From CAYPFY01 sp964410105 (GTDB lineage Bacteria; Bacteroidota; Ignavibacteria; UBA10030; SZUA-254), in the NCBI GenBank assembly GCA_964410105.1, contig CAYPFY010000003.1:180173-244172 (forward strand): 64,000 nucleotides of DNA. Direction: 5' to 3'. Both the position numbers and the translations under genes were made by a program. Shown piece by piece: positions 50,060 through 59,352 of the stretch (positions are counted from its first letter, which is position 1; each line of letters starts with the position of its first letter). The notes below the pieces were generated by a model. It saw only the letters and a program-made list of their open reading frames with translations, was not told the origin of the DNA and made no database searches.

Positions 50060-51331
50060 TCAGGGCGCCAGGATGGTTTGATCGCGCCTCGCGCCCACCG
50101 AGACCATGTGAACGCGCGTCCCCGAGAGCTTTCCGATCGCGGAAAGATACGCGCGGGCCTTATCGGGCAGGGCCGCGTAGGAGACAATTCCCGATGTCGG
50201 CGTCTGCCACCCTTCAAACGTCTCGTAGGCGGGGACGACCGAACCGAGGGACCGGGCGTCGGACGGGAAGCCTTTTGCCCTAAGGCCGTTGTCCAGATAT
50301 CCGGTGCATATCTTGATCGTCTCGAAGGTGTCCAGGACGTCAAGTTTTGTGACGGCGATTTCCTGGATGCCGTTCACCATGGCGGAATAACGGAGGCTCA
50401 CCGCATCGAACCAGCCGCATCGCCGCGGACGCCCCGTGGTGGCCCCGTATTCTCCCCCCAGAGTGCGCAGCGTATTGCCCAGCTCGTTGTCGAGCTCGGT
50501 CGGGAACGGCCCGTTCCCCACCCTCGTCAGGTAGGCTTTGACTACGCCGACGACGCGACCCACCGACGTCGGAGGGATCCCCAGGCCCGTGCAGGCGCCG
50601 CCCGAGGTTGGGTTGGATGATGTGACGAAGGGATATGTTCCGTGATCAATGTCGAGGAGGGCCCCCTGCGCGCCCTCCGCGAGGATGCGCTTCCGTTCGA
50701 GGAGCGCCGAATTCAGGTACGCGGCAGTGTCCCTCACGTATCCGTCGATCTTTTTGTCAAACTCCTCGTACTCCTCGACGATCTTATCCACATCCAGTTC
50801 CGGGTTCCCGTAAATTTTCTTCAGGATCTGATTCTTTTCCTGAATGTTCGTCGTGAGCTTGCGAACGAAGACATCGCGGTCCAGAAGATCGACGATCCGG
50901 ATGCCGACCCGTGTGAACTTGTCGATATAGGCCGGGCCGATCCCCCGCCCCGTTGTCCCGATTTTTTCCGAGGTCTGCTCGCGGACGGTGTCGAGGAGCT
51001 TGTGGTACGGCATGATGAGGTGGGCGTGATGGCTGATGAAGAGCCGGCCCGCGACGCTGATCCCGAGCTGCTCGAGCTTCTGGATCTCTTCCATGAGGGC
51101 CATCGGATCGACGACGGCGCCGTTGCCGATGACGCAGATGACGTGGGGATGGAAGATGCCGGAGGGGATGAGGTGGAGGACGTGTTCCTTCTGGCCGATG
51201 ACGACGGTGTGGCCTGCGTTGGCTCCCCCCTGGTACCGGGCGACGATGTCGACCTCCTCGCTCAGATGGTCGACGATCTTTCCCTTTCCCTCATCTCCCC
51301 ATTGGGCGCCGACGACGATCAGGACCGGCAC
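50060..51331 (-). CDS. purA: Adenylosuccinate synthetase
   Basis: PurA joins IMP and aspartate with GTP to make adenylosuccinate, the first committed step to AMP. The 423-residue protein has the N-terminal GAQWGDEGKGKIVD P-loop with the catalytic aspartate and glutamate, and the substrate motif YQGGANAGHTVV with the active-site histidine. The GTG at 51331 gives a proper N-terminus. A strong terminator lies only ten bases upstream and I see no promoter between it and the start, so how the gene is expressed is open. It overlaps no other gene and is followed by a kinase gene. Confidence 0.96.
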   Translation of the reverse strand: MPVLIVVGAQWGDEGKGKIVDHLSEEVDIVARYQGGANAGHTVVIGQKEHVLHLIPSGIFHPHVICVIGNGAVVDPMALMEEIQKLEQLGISVAGRLFISHHAHLIMPYHKLLDTVREQTSEKIGTTGRGIGPAYIDKFTRVGIRIVDLLDRDVFVRKLTTNIQEKNQILKKIYGNPELDVDKIVEEYEEFDKKIDGYVRDTAAYLNSALLERKRILAEGAQGALLDIDHGTYPFVTSSNPTSGGACTGLGIPPTSVGRVVGVVKAYLTRVGNGPFPTELDNELGNTLRTLGGEYGATTGRPRRCGWFDAVSLRYSAMVNGIQEIAVTKLDVLDTFETIKICTGYLDNGLRAKGFPSDARSLGSVVPAYETFEGWQTPTSGIVSYAALPDKARAYLSAIGKLSGTRVHMVSVGARRDQTILAP

Positions 51332-51341
51332 GGCTCTTCAG

Positions 51342-51385
51342 GTATAAAAAACTCCGATGCTTTCATGCGAAGGCATCGGAGTTTT
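51342..51385 (-). terminator. Strong intrinsic terminator between STAS gene and purA
   Basis: Thirteen perfect base pairs (51348-51360 with 51373-51385) are extended by four more (one T-G wobble) around an ATGC tetraloop. On the minus strand the stem is followed by a run of six T, ending ten bases before the purA start codon. It is the strongest terminator in the window and would end the SecD-SecF-STAS transcript. Confidence 0.9.
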
Positions 51386-51391
51386 AAGTGT

Positions 51392-51730
51392 TTAGCCAAA
51401 ACTTTCGATCGCCTGCTTGACGGTGGGATAGAGCTGGAAGACGGTGCTCAGCCTCGTGATGACCAGCAGGCTCTCGATCTTCTTGGAGGCAGCTGCGATC
51501 TTCAGCTCGCCGCCCGCATTCCGCATGGTCTGGAGACCGCCGATGAGCATGCTCAGGCCGGAACTGTTCATCGTCTGAACGCCCGAAAGGTCGACCAGCA
51601 CCTTCTTCTTTCTTCTCTCGACCAGTTTGTGGAGGATGTCGTTGAGAGCGGTGGCATCGGGTCCCCCGAGGACGCTCCCTTCGAGGTTGATGACCGTGAC
51701 TCCGGCCGTCTCCTTAGTGGACAGTTTCAT
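51392..51730 (-). CDS. STAS-domain anti-sigma factor antagonist
   Basis: The 112-residue protein is a single STAS domain like SpoIIAA/RsbV. The regulatory serine lies in VDLSGVQTMNSSGLSML (S56), where the residue before it is asparagine instead of aspartate. In partner switching, a kinase phosphorylates this serine to inactivate it and a PP2C phosphatase of the SpoIIE type restores it; one such phosphatase is encoded at 22163-23137, but I see no kinase. It overlaps the end of secF by 17 bases and is in the same transcript. Confidence 0.87.
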   Translation of the reverse strand: MKLSTKETAGVTVINLEGSVLGGPDATALNDILHKLVERRKKKVLVDLSGVQTMNSSGLSMLIGGLQTMRNAGGELKIAAASKKIESLLVITRLSTVFQLYPTVKQAIESFG

Positions 51731-52673
51731 AGGTCGCTTTTTCGGCGATGGGGGTTTTTGCGGCCCTGGAGAGTCTCCGGTTCGTGTAATCGAGGGCGAT
51801 GGCGCTCGCTATATAAATCGATGAATAGGTGCCGGTCGTGATCCCGATTGTGAGCGCGAAGGCAAATCCCCGGTTCACCTCGCCCCCGAAGAAGAACAGG
51901 ATGATGGTGATGACGAAAATCGTGCCCGAGGTGATGATGGTCCTGCTCAGAGTCTCGTTGAGGCTCTTGTTGATGAGGTCGACGAGGCTCATCGACCGGT
52001 ATACCTTCTTATTCTCACGGATCCTGTCGAAGATGACGACGGTGTCGTTCATCGAGAGGCCGATGATCGTGAGAAAGGCGGCGATCATGTTCTGGTCGAT
52101 CTCGAAGTTGGTGAAGGGGGTAAGGCCGTCGAAGATGGAGACGAAACCGAGGGCCACGGCCACATCGTGAAAAAGGGCGACGACGGCGCCGAGCCCGTAG
52201 ATGAACTCAAAACGGAAGGCGACGTACAATCCCATCGCCACGAGCGAGGAGAGGACCGCCAGGAGGGCGTTGCGACGCAGCTCCTGCCCCACCTTGGGCC
52301 CTATCTTCTGCTCCTGCAGGACCCTGGGTTTGAGCTCGGGGAAGCTCTGCTGGAGCGCCGCCTTGATCTTATCGCCGATGATCGTTCCCTCCCCCTGTGC
52401 CTCGGTCCGCACCAGCACCCTTGTCGGCACCCCGTACCCCTTGATCTCCGCCTTCTGGAACCCGGCGTTGTCCATGGCAGAACGGATCCTGCCGATCTCC
52501 GGAGGCTGGGAGAACTCGATGATCAGCTCCGTCCCCCCGAGAAAATCGATCCCGAAGTGGAATCCCTTCACGGCGACGGAGATGAACCCCAGAGAGATGA
52601 CGGTAAGGGAGATGATGTACCACATCTTCCGCTTGCCCATGAAATCGATATTCGTCTTGCCGAAAAATCTCAT
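51714..52673 (-). CDS. secF: Protein translocase subunit SecF
   Basis: SecF with SecD forms the inner-membrane complex that uses the proton gradient to help the SecYEG channel export proteins. The 319-residue protein has six membrane segments and a periplasmic P4-like loop after the first. The helix with DFLGGTELIIEF is the usual first motif, and GLSMNDTVVIFDRIREN in the fifth-sixth region is the SecD/F proton-relay motif. It lies 24 bases after secD and overlaps the STAS gene. Confidence 0.95.
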   Translation of the reverse strand: MRFFGKTNIDFMGKRKMWYIISLTVISLGFISVAVKGFHFGIDFLGGTELIIEFSQPPEIGRIRSAMDNAGFQKAEIKGYGVPTRVLVRTEAQGEGTIIGDKIKAALQQSFPELKPRVLQEQKIGPKVGQELRRNALLAVLSSLVAMGLYVAFRFEFIYGLGAVVALFHDVAVALGFVSIFDGLTPFTNFEIDQNMIAAFLTIIGLSMNDTVVIFDRIRENKKVYRSMSLVDLINKSLNETLSRTIITSGTIFVITIILFFFGGEVNRGFAFALTIGITTGTYSSIYIASAIALDYTNRRLSRAAKTPIAEKATYETVH

Positions 52674-52697
52674 TGATTTCTCCGATGGGAAACTGTT

Positions 52698-54617
52698 TTA
52701 TCCGAAGCTGACGTGGACACGACGCTCGATCAGCATCTCGATGATCACGCGGCTCACGACGACGGCGCTGAACACGCTCGCCACGATTCCGATCATCAGC
52801 GTGAGGGCGAATCCCTGCACCGGGCCGCTCCCGAACTGAAACAGAATGATCCCGGTGATGAACGCGGTCAGGTTAGAGTCGAATATGGCGGTGAACGCCC
52901 GGGTGTAGCCCGCGTCGATCGCGGCCGCAAGCGTCTTCCCGGTCACCGATTCCTCCCGTATGCGTTCATAGATGAGCACGTTGGCGTCGACCGCCACGGC
53001 CACCGTGAGGATCAATCCTGCGATTCCGGGAAGGGTCAGCGTCCCTTGAAATTCCGCCAGGACTCCCAGGACGAAGAGTATGTTGAGCAGAAGAGCGATG
53101 TCCGCCATCGTTCCGCCGGTGCTGTAATAGAGGATCATGAAGATCGCCGTCAGGCCCAGGGCGAGCATCGTTGCCCAGATGCCCTGCTGAATCGAATCCT
53201 CTCCCAGAGACGGTCCGACGGTGGTCTGCTGGATGATGTCCACGGGAGCGGGCAGGGCGCCGGACCGCAGCACGATCGCCAGAGTCTTCGCCTCTTCGGC
53301 GTTCTCCATGCCCGTGATCTGAGAGTTCCCCCCCGTGATTTTCACCTGAACCGTGGGCGCCGAGAAACAGGCATTATCCATGATGATCGCGATCCGCTTC
53401 TTGATGTTCGCTCCGGTGATGCGCGCCCATTCTCGGGAGCCCTCGCTGTTCATCTCCATGGTGACCTCCGGCTTGTTCGACACCGGATCGATCGCCGCGC
53501 GGGCGTTTGTGATGACGCTCCCGGTGAGTTCCGGGATTCTCCTCACGGCGAAGAGCATGAAGTATTTCTTCCCCGTTCCGAATTCCACCGACTTCGCCGA
53601 CCAGACGTAGGCCACGTCGGAGGGGATGAGCCTCTTCACCTCGGGCTGATCCAGCATCCGCACGACCTTCGCCCTGTTCTCGTCGGCCACGTACAGCTGG
53701 CCGTCCCACTGCTGGTCCTGGCGGGAGACGCTCTGAGCGTAAGAAAAGAACGGGTGCTCCTTTTTTGCCTTCTCGATCGCCTTCGCCTCATCCTGCGGGA
53801 GCTGCGCGCTCCCCAGGGTCGTATCGGCCGGCCCTGCCGCCGCCAGCGAGGTGTCCGCAGCGGAGGTGTCTTTCTTTGCCGCCAGGCCCGCCGTGTCGGC
53901 CGTTGCTCCTGAATCGGTCGGGGCTTTTCCCGCGAGCACCTTGTCGATCGAATCATAGACTTTGATGGCGATCTCGGGATCGATCAGGAGCTTGAACTCG
54001 AGCAGCGCCGTGCCCTGGAGCAGGTCCCGAACCTCTGCCTCCTTGCTCACGCCCGGAAGCTCCACGATGATGCGGTGCCCTCCCTGTTTCTGGATCGATG
54101 GTTCGGAAACTCCATACTGGTCGACGCGGTTGCGCACGATTTCCATCGCCCTGTCGATGGCGTTCGTCGATTCGTCCCTCAGCTTCTTGAGTATGTCGTC
54201 GTCGGAATCGCGCACGGTCCCGTAATACCGGCTCAGCCGCACCCCTTTCGCCTGAAATTTCTGCTGGACGATGTCGAGAATATCGAGCGCGCTGGTCTTC
54301 GCTTCGGCCTTCACGTCGGCCATGATGGCGTTGAAATTGTCATCTTTGTTCTTCGCGAGATCCTCCAGGAGCTTCATCACGTTCACCTCGAGAACAACCC
54401 TCATTCCCCCCTGAAGGTCGAGGCCGAGCTTAATCCGGTCGAGCTTCGCGTCCCGGATCGCGGATTCATTCTCCTCCACAAACTTCAGGCTGTCCTGTCC
54501 CGACAGGGTGTGCAGTTCTTTCGAAAACTTGTAATCCGTGTATGTCGGATAAATGCGGTAAACGGAGAAGAGGATGAAGATAAAGATTATGATGGCCTTG
54601 ATACGGTTCTTCTTCAC
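52698..54617 (-). CDS. secD: Protein translocase subunit SecD
   Basis: The 639-residue protein has a first membrane segment (residues 5-22), a large periplasmic domain with the LGLDLQGGMRVVLEV motif and a VDQYGVSEPSIQKQGGHRIIVELPG segment, and five further membrane helices with the proton-relay DANVLIYERIREE stretch. Compared with E. coli SecD an alanine/threonine/serine-rich insert of some 60 residues appears around residues 225-285 (KAPTDSGATADTAGLAAKKD and on). It starts the SecD-SecF-STAS transcript from a promoter at 54667-54695. Confidence 0.95.
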   Translation of the reverse strand: MKKNRIKAIIIFIFILFSVYRIYPTYTDYKFSKELHTLSGQDSLKFVEENESAIRDAKLDRIKLGLDLQGGMRVVLEVNVMKLLEDLAKNKDDNFNAIMADVKAEAKTSALDILDIVQQKFQAKGVRLSRYYGTVRDSDDDILKKLRDESTNAIDRAMEIVRNRVDQYGVSEPSIQKQGGHRIIVELPGVSKEAEVRDLLQGTALLEFKLLIDPEIAIKVYDSIDKVLAGKAPTDSGATADTAGLAAKKDTSAADTSLAAAGPADTTLGSAQLPQDEAKAIEKAKKEHPFFSYAQSVSRQDQQWDGQLYVADENRAKVVRMLDQPEVKRLIPSDVAYVWSAKSVEFGTGKKYFMLFAVRRIPELTGSVITNARAAIDPVSNKPEVTMEMNSEGSREWARITGANIKKRIAIIMDNACFSAPTVQVKITGGNSQITGMENAEEAKTLAIVLRSGALPAPVDIIQQTTVGPSLGEDSIQQGIWATMLALGLTAIFMILYYSTGGTMADIALLLNILFVLGVLAEFQGTLTLPGIAGLILTVAVAVDANVLIYERIREESVTGKTLAAAIDAGYTRAFTAIFDSNLTAFITGIILFQFGSGPVQGFALTLMIGIVASVFSAVVVSRVIIEMLIERRVHVSFG

Positions 54618-54666
54618 GTACGGTCAGATGGTCAAAGTGATAGGGAAACCTGAATTCCGGAAGAAA

Positions 54667-54695
54667 AATATAATGGTATTTCCACAGAAAGTCAA
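54667..54695 (-). promoter_or_regulatory. Promoter for secD
   Basis: On the minus strand TTGACT (54690-54695) and TATATT (54667-54672) are 17 bases apart. Initiation near 54660 leaves a leader of about 43 bases. It is divergent from the GHL10 promoter, 12 bases away. Confidence 0.7.
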
Positions 54696-54707
54696 TCGGC
54701 GAAGAGC

Positions 54708-54736
54708 TTGATTCTCTCTCGACGCGACTCTATATT
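54708..54736 (+). promoter_or_regulatory. Promoter for the GHL10 gene, near-leaderless
   Basis: TTGATT (54708-54713) and TATATT (54731-54736) are 17 bases apart. The expected start is at about 54743, two bases before the ATG at 54745, so the gene would be translated from a nearly leaderless transcript. Confidence 0.65.
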
Positions 54737-54744
54737 GGGTCGTG

Positions 54745-56472
54745 ATGATTCGCTTTCTTCGCGGGATGCTTCCCGGGCGCGCGCGGTGCGCGCTGCTTCC
54801 GATGCTCCTCGCGCCTGTGCTCTGCTCTTCCCAGGTCCCCAAAGCTCTCAAACACGAAGTGCGGGCGGTCTGGGTCACGACCGTGCTCGGACTGGATTGG
54901 CCGAAGTCGACCGACCGCCAGGAACAGCAGCGTTCGCTCCGCGAGATCGTCGAGAGGCTCAAACAAGCCAACTTCAATACGATTTTCTTCCAGGTCCGCA
55001 GCCGCGCCGACGCCATGTACCAGTCGCGGTACGAGCCGTGGTGCCAGCAACTGACAGGCACGCTGGGAAAAGATCCGGGCTGGGACCCCCTCCGCTTCAT
55101 CATCGGGGAAGCCCATTCCCGCGGAATGGAGGTGCACGCCTGGATCAACACGTTTTACGCGCGGAGCGGGCCCCGTCCTCCGCCCTCCGATCCTCCCCAC
55201 GTCATCCTGCGTCACCCGGAATGGCTCCGGCAGATCGACAGCGAATGGTGGTTCAACCCCGGTATCCCCGCCGCAAGGGACTATGTCGTCTCGGTCGCCA
55301 TGGATATTGTCACGAATTATGACGTCGACGGCATAAATTTCGATTATCTCCGCTACCCGTCGAAGCCGTTTCCGGATGATGACACGTACCGTCGTTACGG
55401 AGGAGGTTTTACGCGGGATGACTGGCGACGCGAGAATGTCAATAGATTTGCCCGCGCATTCCATTCCGCGGCCGCCTCCGTCAAGCCCGCGCTCAAGATC
55501 GGCTCGTCCCCCATCGGAATCTATGTCAACACCGGAAAAACGAAAGGCCTGCAGGCGTTTTCCGAGCTCTTTCAGGACTCCAGGGAATGGCTCAGGGAAG
55601 GGGTGCAGGATTATCTCGCGCCCCAGATCTACTGGTCCATGGGCGAGAAGCCGGGTAACCCCGACTTTGTCGCGCTGGCCCGCGACTGGATTTCACACGA
55701 ATCGGGGAAACAGATTTTTGTCGGCGTCGGAGCGTACAAACCTGATGTCATGGCGCAACTTCCCTCGCTCATCGATACTTCCCGCGCCCTCGGCGCGGAC
55801 GGGATCTCATTTTTCCGGTACGAGAATATCAGCGGCTCCCCCGACCCGGGAGGCCGCTTTGCCCGCCCGGCAATCATTCCCCCGATGCCCTGGAAGGATC
55901 CGTCAAGGCCCAACCCGCCGCGCCAGCTGGAACTCCGCTACGACAGGAGTTCCGTCAAGCTGCATTGGCATTCGCCCGATCCGGCCGCAGACGGCGATCG
56001 TGCCCGGTTTTATTGCGTCTACCGCTCCGCCACCTCAAGCGACCCCGCAACGTTGGTTGCCGTCGGGCCCGATACGGAGTTCACGGACGCCTCTCCCCGC
56101 CTCGGCGGATCGGGCTACGCTTATTCAGTCACTTCTCTTGACAGGGGGAATAACGAGAGCCTCGCGAGCGTCGGGTCGGTCGCCTCTCCCGAGATCGCCG
56201 AACTCGCCGCCCGCCTCGCCCCGGAGGACAGGCTGGGGAAGAGTTTCGCCGCCTCCTCCGTCGTGTTCATTCCCTACGAGGTTAAGAGGCAGTCACCGGT
56301 GTCACTCACGATCGTCGACGAATCGGGGCGGGAACGTCTCACGATCGTCAGCGGAGTGCAGCCCGCAGGGCGGTATGTCGCGGCGGCGAACGTGAAAAGC
56401 CTCGGCGAAGGAACATTGTGGTGCGTCCTCACTACGGGCGGTTCCTCGCTGCGAACTCGCCTGAATTACTGA
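54745..56472 (+). CDS. GHL10 (DUF187) glycosyl-hydrolase-like protein with T9SS-like tail
   Basis: The 575-residue secreted protein has a signal peptide (residues 1-30) and a GHL10 TIM-barrel (residues 35-360; KHEVRAVWVTTVLGLDWPKS, then QVRSRADAMYQSRYEPW and VHAWINTFYAR). GHL10 members act on peptidoglycan or other glycans; some are digestive lytic enzymes, so the substrate is uncertain. A fibronectin-like module follows, and the last 70 residues (PVSLTIVDESGRERLTIV ... SLRTRLNY) resemble a T9SS type A sorting domain. The ATG at 54745 fits the promoter; a GTG at 54742 lies at or before the expected transcript start. Confidence 0.83.
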   Translation: MIRFLRGMLPGRARCALLPMLLAPVLCSSQVPKALKHEVRAVWVTTVLGLDWPKSTDRQEQQRSLREIVERLKQANFNTIFFQVRSRADAMYQSRYEPWCQQLTGTLGKDPGWDPLRFIIGEAHSRGMEVHAWINTFYARSGPRPPPSDPPHVILRHPEWLRQIDSEWWFNPGIPAARDYVVSVAMDIVTNYDVDGINFDYLRYPSKPFPDDDTYRRYGGGFTRDDWRRENVNRFARAFHSAAASVKPALKIGSSPIGIYVNTGKTKGLQAFSELFQDSREWLREGVQDYLAPQIYWSMGEKPGNPDFVALARDWISHESGKQIFVGVGAYKPDVMAQLPSLIDTSRALGADGISFFRYENISGSPDPGGRFARPAIIPPMPWKDPSRPNPPRQLELRYDRSSVKLHWHSPDPAADGDRARFYCVYRSATSSDPATLVAVGPDTEFTDASPRLGGSGYAYSVTSLDRGNNESLASVGSVASPEIAELAARLAPEDRLGKSFAASSVVFIPYEVKRQSPVSLTIVDESGRERLTIVSGVQPAGRYVAAANVKSLGEGTLWCVLTTGGSSLRTRLNY

Positions 56473-57518
56473 CGTCGACGCGCCCTGAGGAGGGCGACGC
56501 CCGGGACGCCGATGCTGCTGCGTGCCACCCGTTCGAACCCCGCTTCCTCCGCCCACGCCCGTACCTCGCTGAATGAGTAGATGCTCCCTCCCGCTTCGTT
56601 CATGAGATTCACTCCCACCATGAGAGGAAGCATCCGGTCAACACCCGAGCTCCTCTCGCTCCGGAATTCATCCAGGACATAGAGCAAAGCCCCCGGCTTT
56701 GCCGCCGAAGCCAGCGCGGCAAAGAATCCCGGGTTCTCTCCCCGGGGAAAACCATGCACGATATTGAACGCCAGCAGGACATCGTACTTTTCGCCTGCGG
56801 GCGATATTTTTCCCCCCCCGGTCGCATAAAGCCTCACCCTCTCGCCAAGGCCCCGGCGGGTAATGTTGGCGCGGGCGACCGGAAAGACCTCTTCACGGTC
56901 GACGATCGTCCCGCGGAGGCCGGGGGTCTTCGCCACAATCTCGATCGTATAGAGGCCGTGCGAGCCGCCGACATCCAGGAGCGATGCGGCGCCCCGGGGA
57001 AGAGTGATTTTTCTCAAAACTCTCGGAAGAAAGATCCTGGAGAGATCCTGCATCCCCAGCGTATAAATCTCCCATTCAACCCCGGTGAACGTCGTCGCAT
57101 AGGGGACGGGCGTTCTTCCCGAGGCGATTGTTTTCTCCAGGTGAGCCCACCGGTCGTGGAGGAGACCCACGTAGGCGAGAAAATTTCCGAGGTAGTGCGC
57201 TGACGATTTAACGAGCCACTTCGCCGACCGGCGCGACAGGCCGTAGGCGACGCCCTTCTTCCGGAGATACCCCGCCGCATGGAGTGATGAGACGACGAGG
57301 CTTGCCGCCTCGGGATCCATGTGACAGTTCTCGGCGATTTCCCCGGAACTCAGCGGGCCGAGACGATCGAGCGACTCAAAGATTCCGAGGCGGAGAGAAA
57401 GGACCAGAATCCTGCCGAAGAGCGGGGCGATGAACGCGTCATTGACCGCCAGGGGAAGGAGGTTCGCCCGCGCGAGAAGTGTTTCCCGGAAACCCGCTAA
57501 TCCTTCAGCCGGTGCCAC
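56466..57518 (-). CDS. SAM-dependent methyltransferase (O-methyltransferase family 2-like)
   Basis: The 350-residue protein has an N-terminal winged-helix dimerisation module (SSGEIAENCHMDPEAASLVVSSLHAAGYL) and a C-terminal SAM-binding domain with the motif I glycine loop (LLDVGGSHGLYTIEI), as in the plant-type and CrtF-like O-methyltransferases. The acceptor is unknown. No ATG is available at the correct place; I take the GTG at 57518, which overlaps the upstream gene by 22 bases. The start is not certain, and an ATG further in would cut the helix-turn-helix. It ends the TRAP transporter transcript. Confidence 0.83.
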   Translation of the reverse strand: MAPAEGLAGFRETLLARANLLPLAVNDAFIAPLFGRILVLSLRLGIFESLDRLGPLSSGEIAENCHMDPEAASLVVSSLHAAGYLRKKGVAYGLSRRSAKWLVKSSAHYLGNFLAYVGLLHDRWAHLEKTIASGRTPVPYATTFTGVEWEIYTLGMQDLSRIFLPRVLRKITLPRGAASLLDVGGSHGLYTIEIVAKTPGLRGTIVDREEVFPVARANITRRGLGERVRLYATGGGKISPAGEKYDVLLAFNIVHGFPRGENPGFFAALASAAKPGALLYVLDEFRSERSSGVDRMLPLMVGVNLMNEAGGSIYSFSEVRAWAEEAGFERVARSSIGVPGVALLRARRRQ

Positions 57519-58021
57519 TGATACTGCTTGCCGTCCCAGTAGACCAACCCGGTTTTCGATCCGTGCTTCTGCAGGACCAGGATGTCTCCGTGAATATCGC
57601 TCAGGCCCCGGTATCCCCCGGAGGGGATTTTTGACTGCAGGACCCGGTTCCAGATGCCGACCCATTTGAAATCATCCCCCGCGCCTCCGAGCGGTTTTCC
57701 CGCCCCGAGGATGGCGACATGAGTGAACATCGCCTGCGGCTTGCGGCCGTGAAAAATGGCCAGGCCCGCTTTCCCGCTTCTCTTCTCCACGATTTGAATG
57801 ACCACGTCCCGCCTCCCGTCGCCGTTGAAATCACCGCGGAACGTGTACGGGTAGAGCTTATAGCCGACGGCGTATTCCCGGTTGAGATTCTTTGAATAGT
57901 AATCATCCCGTACCCATTTCGGAATGTTCCGGATGGGATTCTGGATAAGCCTTCCATCCTGAGCCCGCGCCCCCGTGCCGCAAAGGATCAGTAAACAGGC
58001 GAAAATCTTTGGACCGTGCAT
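57497..58021 (-). CDS. Small secreted FG-GAP-like protein
   Basis: The 174-residue protein has a signal peptide (residues 1-21, cut after ARA) and a DFNGDGRRDVVIQIV segment like a calcium-binding FG-GAP/VCBS loop. The remainder shows tryptophan- and tyrosine-rich strands (GLVYWDGKQYQWHRLKD at the end). I do not recognise a named family; proteins with a single FG-GAP loop of this size are common in this phylum as predicted periplasmic proteins. The ATG at 58021 was preferred to one 13 codons upstream because it starts the signal peptide directly. It lies 13 bases after dctM. Confidence 0.72.
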   Translation of the reverse strand: MHGPKIFACLLILCGTGARAQDGRLIQNPIRNIPKWVRDDYYSKNLNREYAVGYKLYPYTFRGDFNGDGRRDVVIQIVEKRSGKAGLAIFHGRKPQAMFTHVAILGAGKPLGGAGDDFKWVGIWNRVLQSKIPSGGYRGLSDIHGDILVLQKHGSKTGLVYWDGKQYQWHRLKD

Positions 58022-58034
58022 GCTCAGAACTCCT

Positions 58035-59348
58035 TCATTTGACGCCGATAACCTCAACAAGCCAGAGGCTCAGTTGAGGTACATAGGTAATCATAATGAG
58101 AGCGAGAAGCAAGATGCCTATGTAGGGGAGCACAGCCTTCACCACCTCCGGGACGGGCTTTTCAAACCGGAAGCTTGAAATGAATAGGTTCAAACCCACC
58201 GGCGGGGTCAGATATCCGATCTCCAGGTTCGTCAGGAAGATGATCCCGAGGTGGACCGGGTTGACCTGGTACGCCGTCGCGATCGGGATGATGAGCGGGA
58301 CGACGACGATGATGGCCGAGAAGATGTCCATCATCATGCCCACGATCAGGAGAAAAATGTTCAGGAGAATCAGAAACATCGCCCGGCTTCCGATGAAGTT
58401 CTGGATGAGGGCGAAGAGCTTCATCGGCACCTCTTCGTCGATGAGATAGTTGGTCAATCCCATCGCACAGCCGAGGATGACGATGATTGCCCCCACGAGG
58501 ATCATGCTTTCCTTCATCAGCCTCGGGATGTCGCGCGTGAGCGAAATATCGCGGTAAACAAACACCTCGACCACAAGCACATAGAATGCCGTGACGGCGG
58601 CCGCTTCGGTGGCTGTGAAAATGCCGCCGTAGATCCCCCCGACGATGATGAAAGGGAGGGGGATCTCCCATGCGGATTCCCTGAGTGAGCGACGGACATT
58701 CCGCCATTCAAACGGGATTCTGCGGACTTTTCCCTGCGAGCCCTGACGGGCGCTGTAGAGCGCCAGTGCCACAACCAGGAGAATCCCGGGGATGATGCCG
58801 GCCGCAAAGAGTTTGTCCACCGAGACATCCGGCACGCTCCCGCCGATGGATCGGGAATTTGACGCCACCATCGAATAGAGGATGAGCGGAAGGCTGGGAG
58901 GGAAGAGAAGTCCGAGGCTGCCGGATGTGGTCAGAAGGCCGAGGGAGAATTTTTCCGAGTAGAGTTCCTCTTTCAGGATCGGGAACAACAGGCCGCCCAG
59001 GGCAACGATCGTGACGCCGGATGCGCCGGTGAACGCCGTGAAGATCGCACAGGAGACCAGGGCGACGATGGGCAGCCCTCCCGACATCCATCCGAAGAGC
59101 GCCTGGGAAAGGTTCACGAGACGGCGCGGCGTTTTGCTGGCTGCCAGGACATAGCCCGCAAAAGTGAAAAGCGGAATCGCGATGAGCGTCGAGGCGCTCG
59201 TGAGCCTGTACATCTCGACGATGATCGCCGCGCTGTCGATTTCTGCGGCATGGAACGCGAGGAGGGCCACCGTTCCGATGATCGAGAAGAGGGGCGCCCC
59301 CAGGAATGCCAGGGCGGCGAGGATCAGCGCGTAGATGAGGGTCTGCAC
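58035..59348 (-). CDS. dctM: TRAP transporter large permease (DctM)
   Basis: The 437-residue protein is the twelve- to thirteen-segment main permease of a tripartite ATP-independent periplasmic transporter. Family features seen are an N-terminal LIAIPLFTFAGYVLA, FTGASGVTIVALGGLLFPIL and a C-terminal GYLTPPVGLNLFISS. It brings a dicarboxylate-like or other organic acid across the membrane together with sodium. I chose the GTG at 59348, four bases after dctQ; starts further upstream would fall within that gene. It works with the small permease and the binding protein. Confidence 0.93.
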   Translation of the reverse strand: MQTLIYALILAALAFLGAPLFSIIGTVALLAFHAAEIDSAAIIVEMYRLTSASTLIAIPLFTFAGYVLAASKTPRRLVNLSQALFGWMSGGLPIVALVSCAIFTAFTGASGVTIVALGGLLFPILKEELYSEKFSLGLLTTSGSLGLLFPPSLPLILYSMVASNSRSIGGSVPDVSVDKLFAAGIIPGILLVVALALYSARQGSQGKVRRIPFEWRNVRRSLRESAWEIPLPFIIVGGIYGGIFTATEAAAVTAFYVLVVEVFVYRDISLTRDIPRLMKESMILVGAIIVILGCAMGLTNYLIDEEVPMKLFALIQNFIGSRAMFLILLNIFLLIVGMMMDIFSAIIVVVPLIIPIATAYQVNPVHLGIIFLTNLEIGYLTPPVGLNLFISSFRFEKPVPEVVKAVLPYIGILLLALIMITYVPQLSLWLVEVIGVK

Positions 59349-59352
59349 CGGC

